Below the pieces are notes generated by a model. The model did no database searches and was not told the DNA's origin. It worked only from the letters and a program-made list of their open reading frames with translations. From the NCBI GenBank assembly GCA_002748455.1, contig PDSL01000020.1, forward strand, positions 1-35,615: a DNA stretch of 35,615 nucleotides, written 5' to 3'. Source of the stretch: Ilumatobacter coccineus (GTDB lineage: Bacteria > Actinomycetota > Acidimicrobiia > Acidimicrobiales > Ilumatobacteraceae). Each line of letters begins with the position of its first letter. Position 1 is the first letter of the stretch. Made by a program: the position numbers and the translations under genes. Shown here in pieces: positions 7,687-14,824 of this stretch.

Positions 7687-7722
7687 TTGCAAGTTACGAA
7701 ACGATACGGTATCGTTTCGTAA
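7687..7722 (+). promoter_or_regulatory. TetR-type operator and overlapping promoter of the MFS-tetR operon
   Basis: TTACGAAACGATAC (7694-7707), one central G (7708) and GTATCGTTTCGTAA (7709-7722) form a perfect 29-bp palindrome. A weak promoter, TTGCAA (7687-7692) and TATCGT (7710-7715) with 17 bases between, overlaps it, so a bound repressor would block RNA polymerase. It lies 35 bases upstream of the transporter start, and a TetR-family gene closes the same operon. Operator and repressor assignment is inferred from symmetry and position. Confidence 0.8.
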
Positions 7723-7757
7723 AGAAGGGGGGCTATGTCCGTCCCGGAAAGGACCCG

Positions 7758-9305
7758 ATGAATACCGGCACACTCTCCAGCGTCGAGCTTGACCAGTTGC
7801 CGCCAGCGGTGTACCGCCGACGCTGGCTGACTCTGGGGGTCTTGTGCTTCAGCCTGGTCATCATCGTGATGGACAACACGATCTTGAATGTCGCCATCCC
7901 CTCCTTGATGCGAGATCTTCAGGCCTCCAACAGCGACATCCAGTGGATCATCGATGCCTACGTCCTGGTGTTTGCTGGGCTCTTGCTCACCACTGGCACT
8001 CTGTCTGATCGCTTTGGACGAAAGGGAGCGCTCCAGAGTGGGATCATCCTGTTCGCACTCGGTTCGGTGCTTGCCGCCCTCTCCCAAACCTCCACCCAGC
8101 TCATCTTGACTCGAGCCTTTATGGGTATCGGCGGAGCCATGATCATGCCGGCGACTCTCTCAATTCTCACCAATGTGTTCCGAGATCGAGTTGAACGCGG
8201 ACGGGCGATCGCTATCTGGGCAGCGTTCTCCGGCGTAGGTGTCGCCATTGGCCCGATCCTGGGAGGATTTCTGGTTGAGCGCTATTCGTGGCACTCAGTG
8301 TTTTGGGTCAATGTCCCAGTTGGTCTGCTGGCGCTCGTGCTCGGTGTCTACTTGGTGCCCACCTCTTGCGATCCCCGCCACACCAAGGTGGACATCCCCG
8401 GCGCCATCCTGTCGATCATCGGTCAGGTCAGCATTCTCTACGGCATCATCGAAGGTCCAAGTTTGGGTTGGACCCATCGTTGGGTACTTCTCGCTTTTGT
8501 CATCGCTGTGGTCACCGTGGCGGTCTTCATCGCTTGGGAACGACACACCGATCACCCCATGATCGATGTCAGCGTGTTCAAGAATCGTCGGTTCTCAGCC
8601 GCGAGCGGCACTGTCACCTTGGTGTTTTTTGCCCTCATGGGATCGATGTTTCTGATGACTCAGTACTGGCAGCTCGTCCACGGGTACTCGCCGTTCGAAG
8701 CGGGGATTCGCCTCTTACCCCAAGCGATCACCGCCATGATCGTGTCGCCGATGTCGGCTCGCTTCGTTGAGAAATATGGGACCACTCGGGTGGTGGCCAC
8801 GGGACTGGTGATCATGGCCATCGGCTTGGGCTTGATCTCAACGGTTCAGCCCGACTCGTCCTATCCCCAAGTCATCTCCTACCTGATCGTGATGGCGATC
8901 GGCATGGGGTTGACCATGGCGCCGGCAACCGAATCGGTGATGGGATCCTTGCCTCGCGAAAAGGCCGGCATCGGTTCAGCGATCAATGACACCACTCGCC
9001 AAATCGGTGGAGCGTTAGGTATCGCCATCATCGGATCGGTGGTATCGAGCGTGTGGGGCGGTCGCATCGGGGAACTAGCGGCATCGATGGGCTTTGATCG
9101 AGAGATGGCTTCGATGGTCGCCGACTCCCTGGGGACTGCACATCGGTTCGCCAGTCAGATTGGCGATGGTGGAGCCGCGTTCATCACCACGGTCAACCAG
9201 ATCTTTGTCGATGCGATGGCTTCGGGTATGCGGTTGGCATCCATCGTGGTGGTCGCTGCAGCTGTCGTGGTGTGGAAATTCCTGCCAGCGACCAGCGATG
9301 ACTAG
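7758..9305 (+). CDS. MFS drug:H+ antiporter, DHA2 (EmrB/QacA) family
   Basis: The 515-residue protein has a pattern of hydrophobic segments consistent with the 14 helices of the DHA2 family. It shows M-D-N-T-I-L-N-V-A-I-P-S-L in the first helix, the loop motif G-T-L-S-D-R-F-G-R-K-G between helices 2 and 3, and the antiporter motif C region G-V-G-V-A-I-G-P-I-L-G-G in helix 5. The family uses the proton gradient to export drugs, dyes or biocides through the cytoplasmic membrane. The ATG at 7758 is preceded by AAAGGA. A TetR gene starts 34 bases downstream and a perfect palindromic operator lies upstream, so expression is probably induced by a substrate. The substrate is unknown. Confidence 0.93.
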   Translation: MNTGTLSSVELDQLPPAVYRRRWLTLGVLCFSLVIIVMDNTILNVAIPSLMRDLQASNSDIQWIIDAYVLVFAGLLLTTGTLSDRFGRKGALQSGIILFALGSVLAALSQTSTQLILTRAFMGIGGAMIMPATLSILTNVFRDRVERGRAIAIWAAFSGVGVAIGPILGGFLVERYSWHSVFWVNVPVGLLALVLGVYLVPTSCDPRHTKVDIPGAILSIIGQVSILYGIIEGPSLGWTHRWVLLAFVIAVVTVAVFIAWERHTDHPMIDVSVFKNRRFSAASGTVTLVFFALMGSMFLMTQYWQLVHGYSPFEAGIRLLPQAITAMIVSPMSARFVEKYGTTRVVATGLVIMAIGLGLISTVQPDSSYPQVISYLIVMAIGMGLTMAPATESVMGSLPREKAGIGSAINDTTRQIGGALGIAIIGSVVSSVWGGRIGELAASMGFDREMASMVADSLGTAHRFASQIGDGGAAFITTVNQIFVDAMASGMRLASIVVVAAAVVVWKFLPATSDD

Positions 9306-9338
9306 GAGCTCTCGCCGGATGGCGATTGGTGTGGGAGA

Positions 9339-9926
9339 ATGACCACCGTGACGACTCGTGGTCGACCACGCTCAGAAGCTGTGACCGGTGTGGTCCTCAC
9401 CGCGGCCATCGAGCTGGTAGCTGAAGCTGGGTTTTATCAGTTCTCGATGGATGAGCTGGCAACCCGGTCCGGAGTGGCAAAATCGACGATCTACCGCCGC
9501 TGGAACTCGCGCGCCCAGCTGATCATCGATGCCCTCCATCATGGGGTGACCCCCCTGAACCTGGTTGATACCGGCACCTTGACCGGTGACCTGTTGGCGT
9601 TTGCCGGGGAGGTGAGGGAGCGTTTCGTGCGCGGCGCCTTGCCGGATGTGCTTCCCCAACTTGTCGGGGCAGCAGCTACCGACACCGAGGTGAGGACGGC
9701 CCTTGAGGCCTATGTTGACCATCGTCGCCAACCGATCGTGGTCATCGTCGATCGGGCGATCGGACGAGGCGAGCTCCGCGCTGATGTTGACCTCGATCTC
9801 CTGGTCGATCTCATCAATGGTCCGATCCTGTATCGGAAACTGCTCTCCCACGAGCCGATTGATGATCAGTTTCTCCAGCGCTTGGTCGAGGCGGTGGCAA
9901 CCCCATTCGTTGAGGATCGTCCCTAG
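9339..9926 (+). CDS. TetR-family transcriptional repressor
   Basis: The protein has 195 residues from the ATG at 9339. GGAG lies very close upstream, so the GTG at 9348 is a possible alternative start. The N-terminal helix-turn-helix (about 12-60) contains A-A-I-E-L-V-A-E-A-G-F, M-D-E-L-A-T-R-S-G-V-A-K-S-T-I-Y-R-R-W, a textbook TetR DNA-binding domain. The rest is a helical ligand-binding and dimerisation domain like those of AcrR/TetR_C_11 types. It sits 33 bases behind the exporter gene in the same operon. It most likely binds the 29-bp palindrome at 7694-7722 and represses both genes. The ligand cannot be predicted. Confidence 0.93.
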   Translation: MTTVTTRGRPRSEAVTGVVLTAAIELVAEAGFYQFSMDELATRSGVAKSTIYRRWNSRAQLIIDALHHGVTPLNLVDTGTLTGDLLAFAGEVRERFVRGALPDVLPQLVGAAATDTEVRTALEAYVDHRRQPIVVIVDRAIGRGELRADVDLDLLVDLINGPILYRKLLSHEPIDDQFLQRLVEAVATPFVEDRP

Positions 9927-9958
9927 CGGATAACGCTACGTCGACGGCTGTCCCGTCG
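9924..9958 (+). repeat. two short hairpins after the tetR gene
   Basis: TAGCG (9924-9928) pairs with CGCTA (9934-9938), and CGACGG (9942-9947) pairs with CCGTCG (9953-9958) over a five-base loop. The first overlaps the tetR stop. They could mark the end of the operon, but there is no T tract, so termination is only a weak suggestion. Confidence 0.3.
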
Positions 9959-10018
9959 TGACGGAATACGGTCAATCCTGGTCTCTTCCTCGAGTGGCGG
10001 GTTTGGCAGACTGGAGAC

Positions 10019-11839
10019 ATGCTGGCGCGTACCTCCCGTGTTCGTCATGTCGTCGTTGGTCTCTCGATCGGCTTTGGCGCCCTGCTGGCCTTGATTGGCG
10101 TGGTCGGACAGGGGGTCCACCCCGAGCGCTATGACGCCAAAACGGTGGTGGTGACCCCGATCGATCCGTCGACCGTTCGAGTCATCGAGTATGTCGATCA
10201 GGATTTTGGCAACAGATCGAGCCACGGCTACCAGAAGCTGGTGCCCAGCGACTTTGGAGGGGTCACCGAGGTGACCGCGTCATCGCCCGATGCCCCCGAC
10301 CGTCTTGGCGTCAGCATGGTTGATGGCTGGACTCGGATCCGGGTTGGTGATCCAGACCGCACCATCAGAGGTCAACACCGCTATGTGGTCAGCTATACCT
10401 ATCCAGCGGTACAGCTGATCGACGGTCATCTCTATCTCGACATCGTCAGTCCGCGCGGAGAGGCCGAAGGTGACTATGAGACCACGCGATTCGAGGTGAT
10501 CGTCACCGGCGTGGAGATGGATGATCTGACCTGTTCGGCCGCTCCTCGTGGCGCAACGGGTGGATGTGTCCTCGGGCGTGAGGGTGAGATCTATCGCGCG
10601 GTCGTCGAACCGCTTCGAGATGGCTATGGGCTGACAATTGGTGGACGTATCACCCAGTTTGTTGATCCAGTTGCCATCGATCCACCAGCGATTCCGCCTC
10701 GTCGAACACCCAACCAGATGCCGGTGGTGTTCGCCATATTGCTGGTTGGGCTGGCGAGTGCAATCGCGGCCTATCGATGGCTGCGCCGCCAGGGACGCAA
10801 CGAGGTGGTGGGCAGTGGTGCTGCTGACGCCGCGTACGCGTCCCGGTCCCTGACCGAGCTGCCCCCGCCGGGCATGGCCCGGCCCCAGCCAGCCGGCCCT
10901 ACGCGGCTGGTGAGCGATGATGAGCTCGCCGAGATGGCAACGATTGAGTTTGCACCGCCCAAGGGGGTTGAACCATGGATCGCATCGGTGCTCTTGCGGG
11001 AGAAGATTGACGACGAGACGGTACAAGCGTGGTTGTCGGGGATGGCCGGCAAGGATGCCATCAGGTTTGCGGAGATGGAAAGCGATCTCGAAATCTCACG
11101 TGGCCCCCGATGGTCGGACTGTAGCCCGTCTGATCGGGTCAAGCTGTCGGGCATCGTGTTGACCGACCCCTACCGAACCGGCACCTATAGTGCCAGTTTT
11201 GCTCAGGGATGGAAAGCCATTCTTGGCTATCAACGATCTGTTATTCGCAAGAGTGGATGGTGGCGTCAAGGCAATCCGGGGGGAGGGCCACGAGGGTGGG
11301 CATCATCCTTCGAAGCGATCATGGTGGGAGTTCTGGTGATGGTGCTTCTGTTGGTGTTTGTCACTCCGTTGTCGTTTGCCAACCCAGTGATTGCTGTGGG
11401 TTTGTTCGGGCTGATCATTCCGGTCACCTTTGCAGCGGTGGTCTATCGGAACCTGGCGCCATCGCGCACTGCAGTCGGGTCAGCGCTGGCCTTGCAGGTT
11501 GAGTCCTTTCGGCGCTTCCTTGAAGCCAGTGAGGCCCGTCATGTGGAGTGGGCTTGGGAACATGGGCTCTTGCGTGAGTATTCGGCATGGGCGGTGGCGC
11601 TTGGCCAAGCTGATGCCTGGGGATCGGCTCTCGAAGCGGCCAACCTTCCCGAGCCAGCGCGCCTGGCGACCACGCCCCTGATCCTGTATTCAGCAGCTCC
11701 CTCGATGATGGCCAGCCGGGTTGAGCCAGCCAGTTCAAGTGCTGGTGGGTTCTCTGGAGGAGGATTCTCCGGTGGCGGGTTCTCTGGCGGTGGCTTCTCC
11801 GGCGGAGGAGGAGGCGGCGGCAGCTCGGGCTCGTGGTGA
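10019..11839 (+). CDS. DUF2207 domain membrane protein
   Basis: The 606-residue protein starts at the ATG at 10019 with GGAG just upstream. It has an N-terminal membrane helix (about 8-27), an extracytoplasmic beta-rich domain with the Y-V-V-S-Y-T-Y region near 122-130, a membrane helix near 237-256, a cytoplasmic region, and paired helices near 438-490. The C terminus is a Gly/Ser/Phe tail built on G-G-F-S-G units, which is characteristic of DUF2207 proteins. The family is widespread in Gram-positive bacteria and its function is not established. The gene stands alone between tetR and a methyltransferase that has its own promoter signal. The low-complexity tail is encoded by near-identical 15-bp units. 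Confidence 0.88.
   Translation: MLARTSRVRHVVVGLSIGFGALLALIGVVGQGVHPERYDAKTVVVTPIDPSTVRVIEYVDQDFGNRSSHGYQKLVPSDFGGVTEVTASSPDAPDRLGVSMVDGWTRIRVGDPDRTIRGQHRYVVSYTYPAVQLIDGHLYLDIVSPRGEAEGDYETTRFEVIVTGVEMDDLTCSAAPRGATGGCVLGREGEIYRAVVEPLRDGYGLTIGGRITQFVDPVAIDPPAIPPRRTPNQMPVVFAILLVGLASAIAAYRWLRRQGRNEVVGSGAADAAYASRSLTELPPPGMARPQPAGPTRLVSDDELAEMATIEFAPPKGVEPWIASVLLREKIDDETVQAWLSGMAGKDAIRFAEMESDLEISRGPRWSDCSPSDRVKLSGIVLTDPYRTGTYSASFAQGWKAILGYQRSVIRKSGWWRQGNPGGGPRGWASSFEAIMVGVLVMVLLLVFVTPLSFANPVIAVGLFGLIIPVTFAAVVYRNLAPSRTAVGSALALQVESFRRFLEASEARHVEWAWEHGLLREYSAWAVALGQADAWGSALEAANLPEPARLATTPLILYSAAPSMMASRVEPASSSAGGFSGGGFSGGGFSGGGFSGGGGGGGSSGSW
11744..11803 (+). repeat. four tandem 15-bp units encoding G-G-F-S-G
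   Basis: Four in-frame 15-bp units (11744-11758, 11759-11773, 11774-11788, 11789-11803) each encode Gly-Gly-Phe-Ser-Gly with mainly third-base differences. They lie at the 3' end of the DUF2207 gene and are followed by a Gly-rich run. Repeat number could vary between strains by slippage. Confidence 0.8.
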
Positions 11840-11843
11840 GCCC

Positions 11844-11849
11844 TACGAT
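11844..11849 (+). promoter_or_regulatory. leaderless-type -10 element of the methyltransferase gene
   Basis: TACGAT ends six bases before the ATG at 11856. The gene has no clear Shine-Dalgarno sequence, which fits transcription starting at the start codon. It lies just after the DUF2207 stop at 11839. Confidence 0.45.
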
Positions 11850-11855
11850 GGGGCT

Positions 11856-12452
11856 ATGGATGCTGATCGATGGAATGAGCGCTACAGCGCTACCGACCTG
11901 ATGTGGTCGGCGGGCCCCAATCAGTTTGTTGAGCGGTGGTGCGCTGATCTTGCTCCCGGTCGGGCGATCGATCTGGCGGCCGGTGAAGGTCGCAATGCAC
12001 TGTGGCTTGCCGAACGAGGTTGGGATGTCACGGCGGTGGACTATTCATCGGTGGCGGTTGACCGGATGCGCCAGATCGCTGAACGTCGAGGTGTCGAGCT
12101 CACCGCTGAGGTTGCTGATCTGACCGAGTATGTCCCCACGCCGGGTGGTTATGACCTGGTGATGATCGCCTATCTCCATCTTGGTGATACCGATTTGGTG
12201 CCAATCCTGGGTCGTGCTGGTGCGGCGGTGGCACCTGGGGGACAGTTCTTCTTGGTCGGTCACGATCGTCGAAACCTTGATGAGGGATGGGGCGGCCCAT
12301 CGCGGCTCGAGGTGTTGACCTCGCCAGATCAGGTGGTGGCTGCCTTGCCTGATGAGCTCACCATCGAGCGAGCTGAGGTGGTGGAACGGCGGGTGGATAC
12401 CGCCGACGGGGAGAAGATCGCGCTTGACACGCTGGTGATCGCCCATCGTTGA
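11856..12452 (+). CDS. class I SAM-dependent methyltransferase
   Basis: The protein has 198 residues from the ATG at 11856. This start places W-N-E-R-Y at the N terminus, as in TehB/thiopurine-methyltransferase-like proteins, and the longer open frame upstream runs through the DUF2207 gene. Motif I is visible as A-I-D-L-A-A-G-E-G-R-N-A-L-W-L-A-E-R-G, the SAM-binding loop, with the acidic residue after W-D-V-T-A-V-D that binds the ribose. P-G-G-Y-D-L-V and A-P-G-G-Q-F-F are later motifs. The substrate is unknown; relatives methylate small molecules such as thiols or metalloids. It is convergent with msrB. Confidence 0.9.
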   Translation: MDADRWNERYSATDLMWSAGPNQFVERWCADLAPGRAIDLAAGEGRNALWLAERGWDVTAVDYSSVAVDRMRQIAERRGVELTAEVADLTEYVPTPGGYDLVMIAYLHLGDTDLVPILGRAGAAVAPGGQFFLVGHDRRNLDEGWGGPSRLEVLTSPDQVVAALPDELTIERAEVVERRVDTADGEKIALDTLVIAHR

Positions 12453-12457
12453 GCTCG

Positions 12458-12478
12458 CCCCAAGGTCAGGTTGTGGGG
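12458..12478. terminator. possible bidirectional terminator hairpin between convergent genes
   Basis: CCCCA (12458-12462) pairs with TGGGG (12474-12478) over an 11-base loop, exactly in the 27-base gap between the convergent methyltransferase and msrB genes. There is no T run on either side, so this is a weak call based mainly on position. Confidence 0.3.
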
Positions 12479-12479
12479 A

Positions 12480-12887
12480 TCACTCCGGCGTGTCGTCGGA
12501 GCGCCGCACAAACCGCAGGCTGGCTGAATTGATGCAATAGCGCTCGCCGGTGGGCGGAGGCCCATCGGGGAAGACATGGCCCAGGTGGGCATCGCAGGTG
12601 GTGCAGCGCACCTCGGTGCGGATCATGCCGTGGCTGGTGTCGGTGGAGCGCTGGATCGTGTCAGACTCCAGAGGGTCGAAAAAGCTTGGCCAACCACAGT
12701 GGGCATCGAATTTGGTGTCGGAGGAGAACAACTCGGTGCCGCACACCACGCAGACATAGGTGCCCGGATCGGTCGTGTTCCAATAGTCGCCGGTGAAGGG
12801 GGCTTCGGTCCCTGATTCTTGGGTGACGTGGAATTGGATCGGGGTCAAGAGCGATCGAAGATCGTCACGAGAAAACGACGACATCAT
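12480..12887 (-). CDS. msrB: peptide methionine-R-sulfoxide reductase
   Basis: The protein has 135 residues from the ATG at 12887; the next codon is also ATG. The zinc-binding pairs C46-x-x-C49 (C-V-V-C-G) and C95-x-x-C98 (C-T-T-C-D) are present. The catalytic Cys118 lies in [20 protein letters not shown] and H-L-G-H-V-F are the substrate-binding and family motifs. Length is typical of a stand-alone MsrB. It reduces methionine-R-sulfoxide in oxidised proteins. The Cys64 in H-C-G-W-P may serve as resolving residue in some family members; that role is not certain here. Confidence 0.96.
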   Translation of the reverse strand: MMSSFSRDDLRSLLTPIQFHVTQESGTEAPFTGDYWNTTDPGTYVCVVCGTELFSSDTKFDAHCGWPSFFDPLESDTIQRSTDTSHGMIRTEVRCTTCDAHLGHVFPDGPPPTGERYCINSASLRFVRRSDDTPE

Positions 12888-12952
12888 GGCTCTAGCTTGC
12901 CCGATCGGGGAGCACAAGGGGCATCAGATCCTCGGTGATCGGTGTGCAAGAG

Positions 12953-13061
12953 GTGTTATATATTCTCGCTCTTTCGTTTCGTTGACACTCCTTTGATACT
13001 TCAGTACGTCCTAAATATAAGGGTGTGAGTGTCTTCGGGCGCGCTGAAAGTCGTGTTATAT
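12953..13061 (+). repeat. 9-bp direct repeat spaced by exactly 100 bp in an AT-rich island
   Basis: GTGTTATAT occurs at 12953-12961 and again at 13053-13061. The stretch between is visibly richer in A and T than its surroundings. It fills most of the 181-base gap between msrB (minus) and the ATPase gene (plus) and contains promoter-like sequences. Each copy contains a TATA-type core, so the repeats may be paired -10 regions or protein-binding sites. Confidence 0.6.
12993..13021 (+). promoter_or_regulatory. predicted sigma70-type promoter upstream of the AAA ATPase
   Basis: TTGATA (12993-12998) and TATAAG (13016-13021) lie 17 bases apart, five of six matches each. Transcription would start near 13028 and give a leader of about 40 bases. 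No Shine-Dalgarno sequence precedes the ATG at 13069. Confidence 0.5.
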
Positions 13062-13062
13062 T
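13057..13062 (+). promoter_or_regulatory. second, leaderless-type -10 element of the AAA ATPase gene
   Basis: TATATT ends six bases before the ATG at 13069, the same spacing as at several other genes in the window. It overlaps the second copy of the GTGTTATAT repeat. The gene may have both a leadered and a leaderless transcript. Confidence 0.45.
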
Positions 13063-13068
13063 TCGATC

Positions 13069-14220
13069 ATGGATGAGGTCAATCCGTTCCGTCCCGGCTT
13101 CGGTGAGTATCCCGTGGTTCGAGCCGGTCGACACCAGATTGTCGCTCGGCTGACCCAGGCACTCCACCCCAGCTTGCGATCCCATCCAGCTCGACAATTG
13201 ATCCTCCTCGGGGATCGAGGGATCGGCAAGACCGTGCTCTTGGACGATGCCCACGACATCGCTGTCCAGTACGGCTGGCGAGTGGTCGAAGTCGCCGGGC
13301 CAGGGGAGGGGAGTTTGAGCCAGCGGATCGTCAACGAGATCTGGTCTCCTGTTCCCGGGGAAGGATCGACGTCGGTCAGCCTGAGCGCTGGTCCGGTGAA
13401 GGCCACCCATACCTGGTCGCCACCGCGCCCCGAGCCTCCTCGATCGGTTCGTGACGCGATCACGGCGATCATGTCGAGCGATCAGCCGCCATGTGGGGTC
13501 GTGATCACGCTCGACGAACTCCACGACGCCGATCCCGCCGAGCTGAAAGTGGTAGGCAACGATCTCCAGCTTCTCAAGCGCCGAGGGTTTCCGGTGGCCT
13601 TTGTCGCTGCCGGATTGGCTGGGCGTCTTGAGCTTGCCAATCCCGACCGGGTCTCCACCTTTATCAGCCGAGCCGATATCGAGTCCGATCTTGGCCTGGT
13701 CGACGATGCCGAAATCCAGGCCGCTTTCGTCGACACCCTGGCCACGGTCGGCGTTGGGGTGAGCTCCGAGGTCGCGGAGTATGTCACCCAGCGCGCTGGC
13801 GGATTGCCGTATGCGATGCAAGTCATCGGCTGGCATGTGGTGGAACGGTGCGGTCTCGACGGCACGATCACGTGCGATGACGTCGCTGAGGTCATACCCG
13901 ATTGCCACCGTCGGCTCCTGACCGGATTGCAATTGCCCTACGCGCCCAGTCCTGGCCAGGCGCGGTTTCTTGCGGCCATGGTCGGATCAACACCCTGGGT
14001 TCGTACCTCGGTGATCACCCAACTGCTCGAACGGACCCCGCAACAGCTCGCCCCAATCCGGTCTCGTCTGATCAAGGCGGGCTATGTCCGCTCACCTGGC
14101 TATGGCCAGGTGGCCTATGCCGCTGCTGGGTATCGGGCACTGGTAGCTACGGACCCCACCCTCCAACCCCTGGTGACCGCGGCCTATCAGGCGATCCGGC
14201 TGATCGAGGACGAGATCTGA
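13069..14220 (+). CDS. lone AAA-type ATPase with C-terminal winged helix
   Basis: The protein has 383 residues. Walker A is G-D-R-G-I-G-K-T near residues 49-56 and Walker B is V-V-I-T-L-D-E-L-H-D near 144-153. An Arg-rich sensor region and helical lid follow (A-G-G-L-P-Y-A-M-Q near 243-251). The last part, about 290-365, reads like a winged helix (W-V-R-T-S-V-I-T-Q-L-L, then I-R-S-R-L-I-K-A-G-Y-V). This is the AAA_16/ORC-like arrangement of stand-alone bacterial ATPases. Its function is not known; partners are often toxins, nucleases or regulators, but none is adjacent here. It lies between msrB and the Tad operon, behind an AT-rich promoter region. A link to the pilus operon 140 bases downstream is possible but not shown. 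Confidence 0.8.
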   Translation: MDEVNPFRPGFGEYPVVRAGRHQIVARLTQALHPSLRSHPARQLILLGDRGIGKTVLLDDAHDIAVQYGWRVVEVAGPGEGSLSQRIVNEIWSPVPGEGSTSVSLSAGPVKATHTWSPPRPEPPRSVRDAITAIMSSDQPPCGVVITLDELHDADPAELKVVGNDLQLLKRRGFPVAFVAAGLAGRLELANPDRVSTFISRADIESDLGLVDDAEIQAAFVDTLATVGVGVSSEVAEYVTQRAGGLPYAMQVIGWHVVERCGLDGTITCDDVAEVIPDCHRRLLTGLQLPYAPSPGQARFLAAMVGSTPWVRTSVITQLLERTPQQLAPIRSRLIKAGYVRSPGYGQVAYAAAGYRALVATDPTLQPLVTAAYQAIRLIEDEI

Positions 14221-14252
14221 CCCTCCGGTCGGTGGGAGTTCGGTGAGCGATC

Positions 14253-14338
14253 GGTGTGCCGGCGGCACTCGTGATGGAGGATCCCAACCCTCACGGTTAG
14301 GCACACCAATCATTCCTGTCCTAACCTCACGAGAGGTT
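14253..14338 (+). promoter_or_regulatory. chain of mutually exclusive hairpins before the Tad pilus operon
   Basis: Three perfect inverted repeats overlap in series. GGTGTGCC (14253-14260) pairs with GGCACACC (14300-14307). GGTTAGG (14295-14301) pairs with CCTAACC (14320-14326). AACCTC (14323-14328) pairs with GAGGTT (14333-14338) over the loop ACGA. The second pairing excludes both the first and the third. Such a chain is expected for an attenuator or riboswitch; alternatively, the GGTTAGG/CCTAACC pair could be a protein operator around a promoter, since TAACCT (14322-14327) resembles a -10 element. No known riboswitch class was recognised. Confidence 0.45.
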
Positions 14339-14359
14339 TCCTGAACATCGTTTCTCGCC

Positions 14360-14824
14360 GTGCTCGACATTCCACACCCTTGGCTCATCGCTCTTGCGAT
14401 GGGGGCAACGCTGTCGATCGCCGCGTGGGCAGCATGGGTTGATCTTCGCTCTCGGCGCATTCCCAATCTGGCGGTGCTTGGAGCCGCTATCCCTACCGCC
14501 TTGGTGGTGGTCTGGTCACCATCGCATGCCGCTGGTGTGCTGGCTGCAGCGCTGGTCGCTGGTGGTCCTCTCATGGCGGTTCACCTCATCTCGCCCACAG
14601 CGATGGGATTCGGTGATGTCAAACTGGCTGCCGTGCTTGGGGCCAGCCTTGGCCTCATCGATTGGCGACTCGGCCTGGTGGCGATCTGTGTCGCATCAGG
14701 GGCCACTGCCGTCGTTGGACTGGTGGTCCGGAGGGGAGTTCTCCCCTTCGCTCCAGGTCTGTGGTTCGGTACCGTCGCCACCATCATCTTCGTTGTCACC
14801 TTCGGAGGAACGTTCCTGTCATGA
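14360..14824 (+). CDS. type IV / Flp prepilin peptidase (TadV-like, A24 family)
   Basis: The protein has 154 residues from the GTG at 14360, the only start candidate before the first helix. It is almost entirely membrane helices. The two catalytic aspartates of GxGD aspartic proteases are visible: Asp28 in W-V-D-L-R-S-R-R-I-P-N and Asp86 in G-F-G-D-V-K-L. The protein is short because it lacks the N-methyltransferase domain of PilD, as in TadV/CpaA. It cleaves the leader of the Flp-type pilin and pseudopilins encoded downstream. It opens the Tad operon and overlaps the next gene as ATGA. The long leader before it carries overlapping hairpins. Confidence 0.88.
   Translation: MLDIPHPWLIALAMGATLSIAAWAAWVDLRSRRIPNLAVLGAAIPTALVVVWSPSHAAGVLAAALVAGGPLMAVHLISPTAMGFGDVKLAAVLGASLGLIDWRLGLVAICVASGATAVVGLVVRRGVLPFAPGLWFGTVATIIFVVTFGGTFLS

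Noticed and set aside
12892..13932. Long open frame (346 codons) on the minus strand opposite the AAA ATPase
   Set aside because: It is antisense to a gene with clear Walker motifs, its translation shows no domain or hydrophobic pattern, and long antisense frames are common in G+C-rich DNA.
14286..14338. Guanidine-II (mini-ykkC) riboswitch, suggested by the ACGA loop at 14329-14332
   Set aside because: That class needs two hairpins with ACGR loops. The upstream ACGG here is not closed by a stem, and the genes downstream are not guanidine or transporter genes.
14253..14359. Cyclic di-GMP riboswitch controlling the pilus operon
   Set aside because: The conserved core sequences of the GEMM classes were not found, so only an unnamed structured leader is reported.
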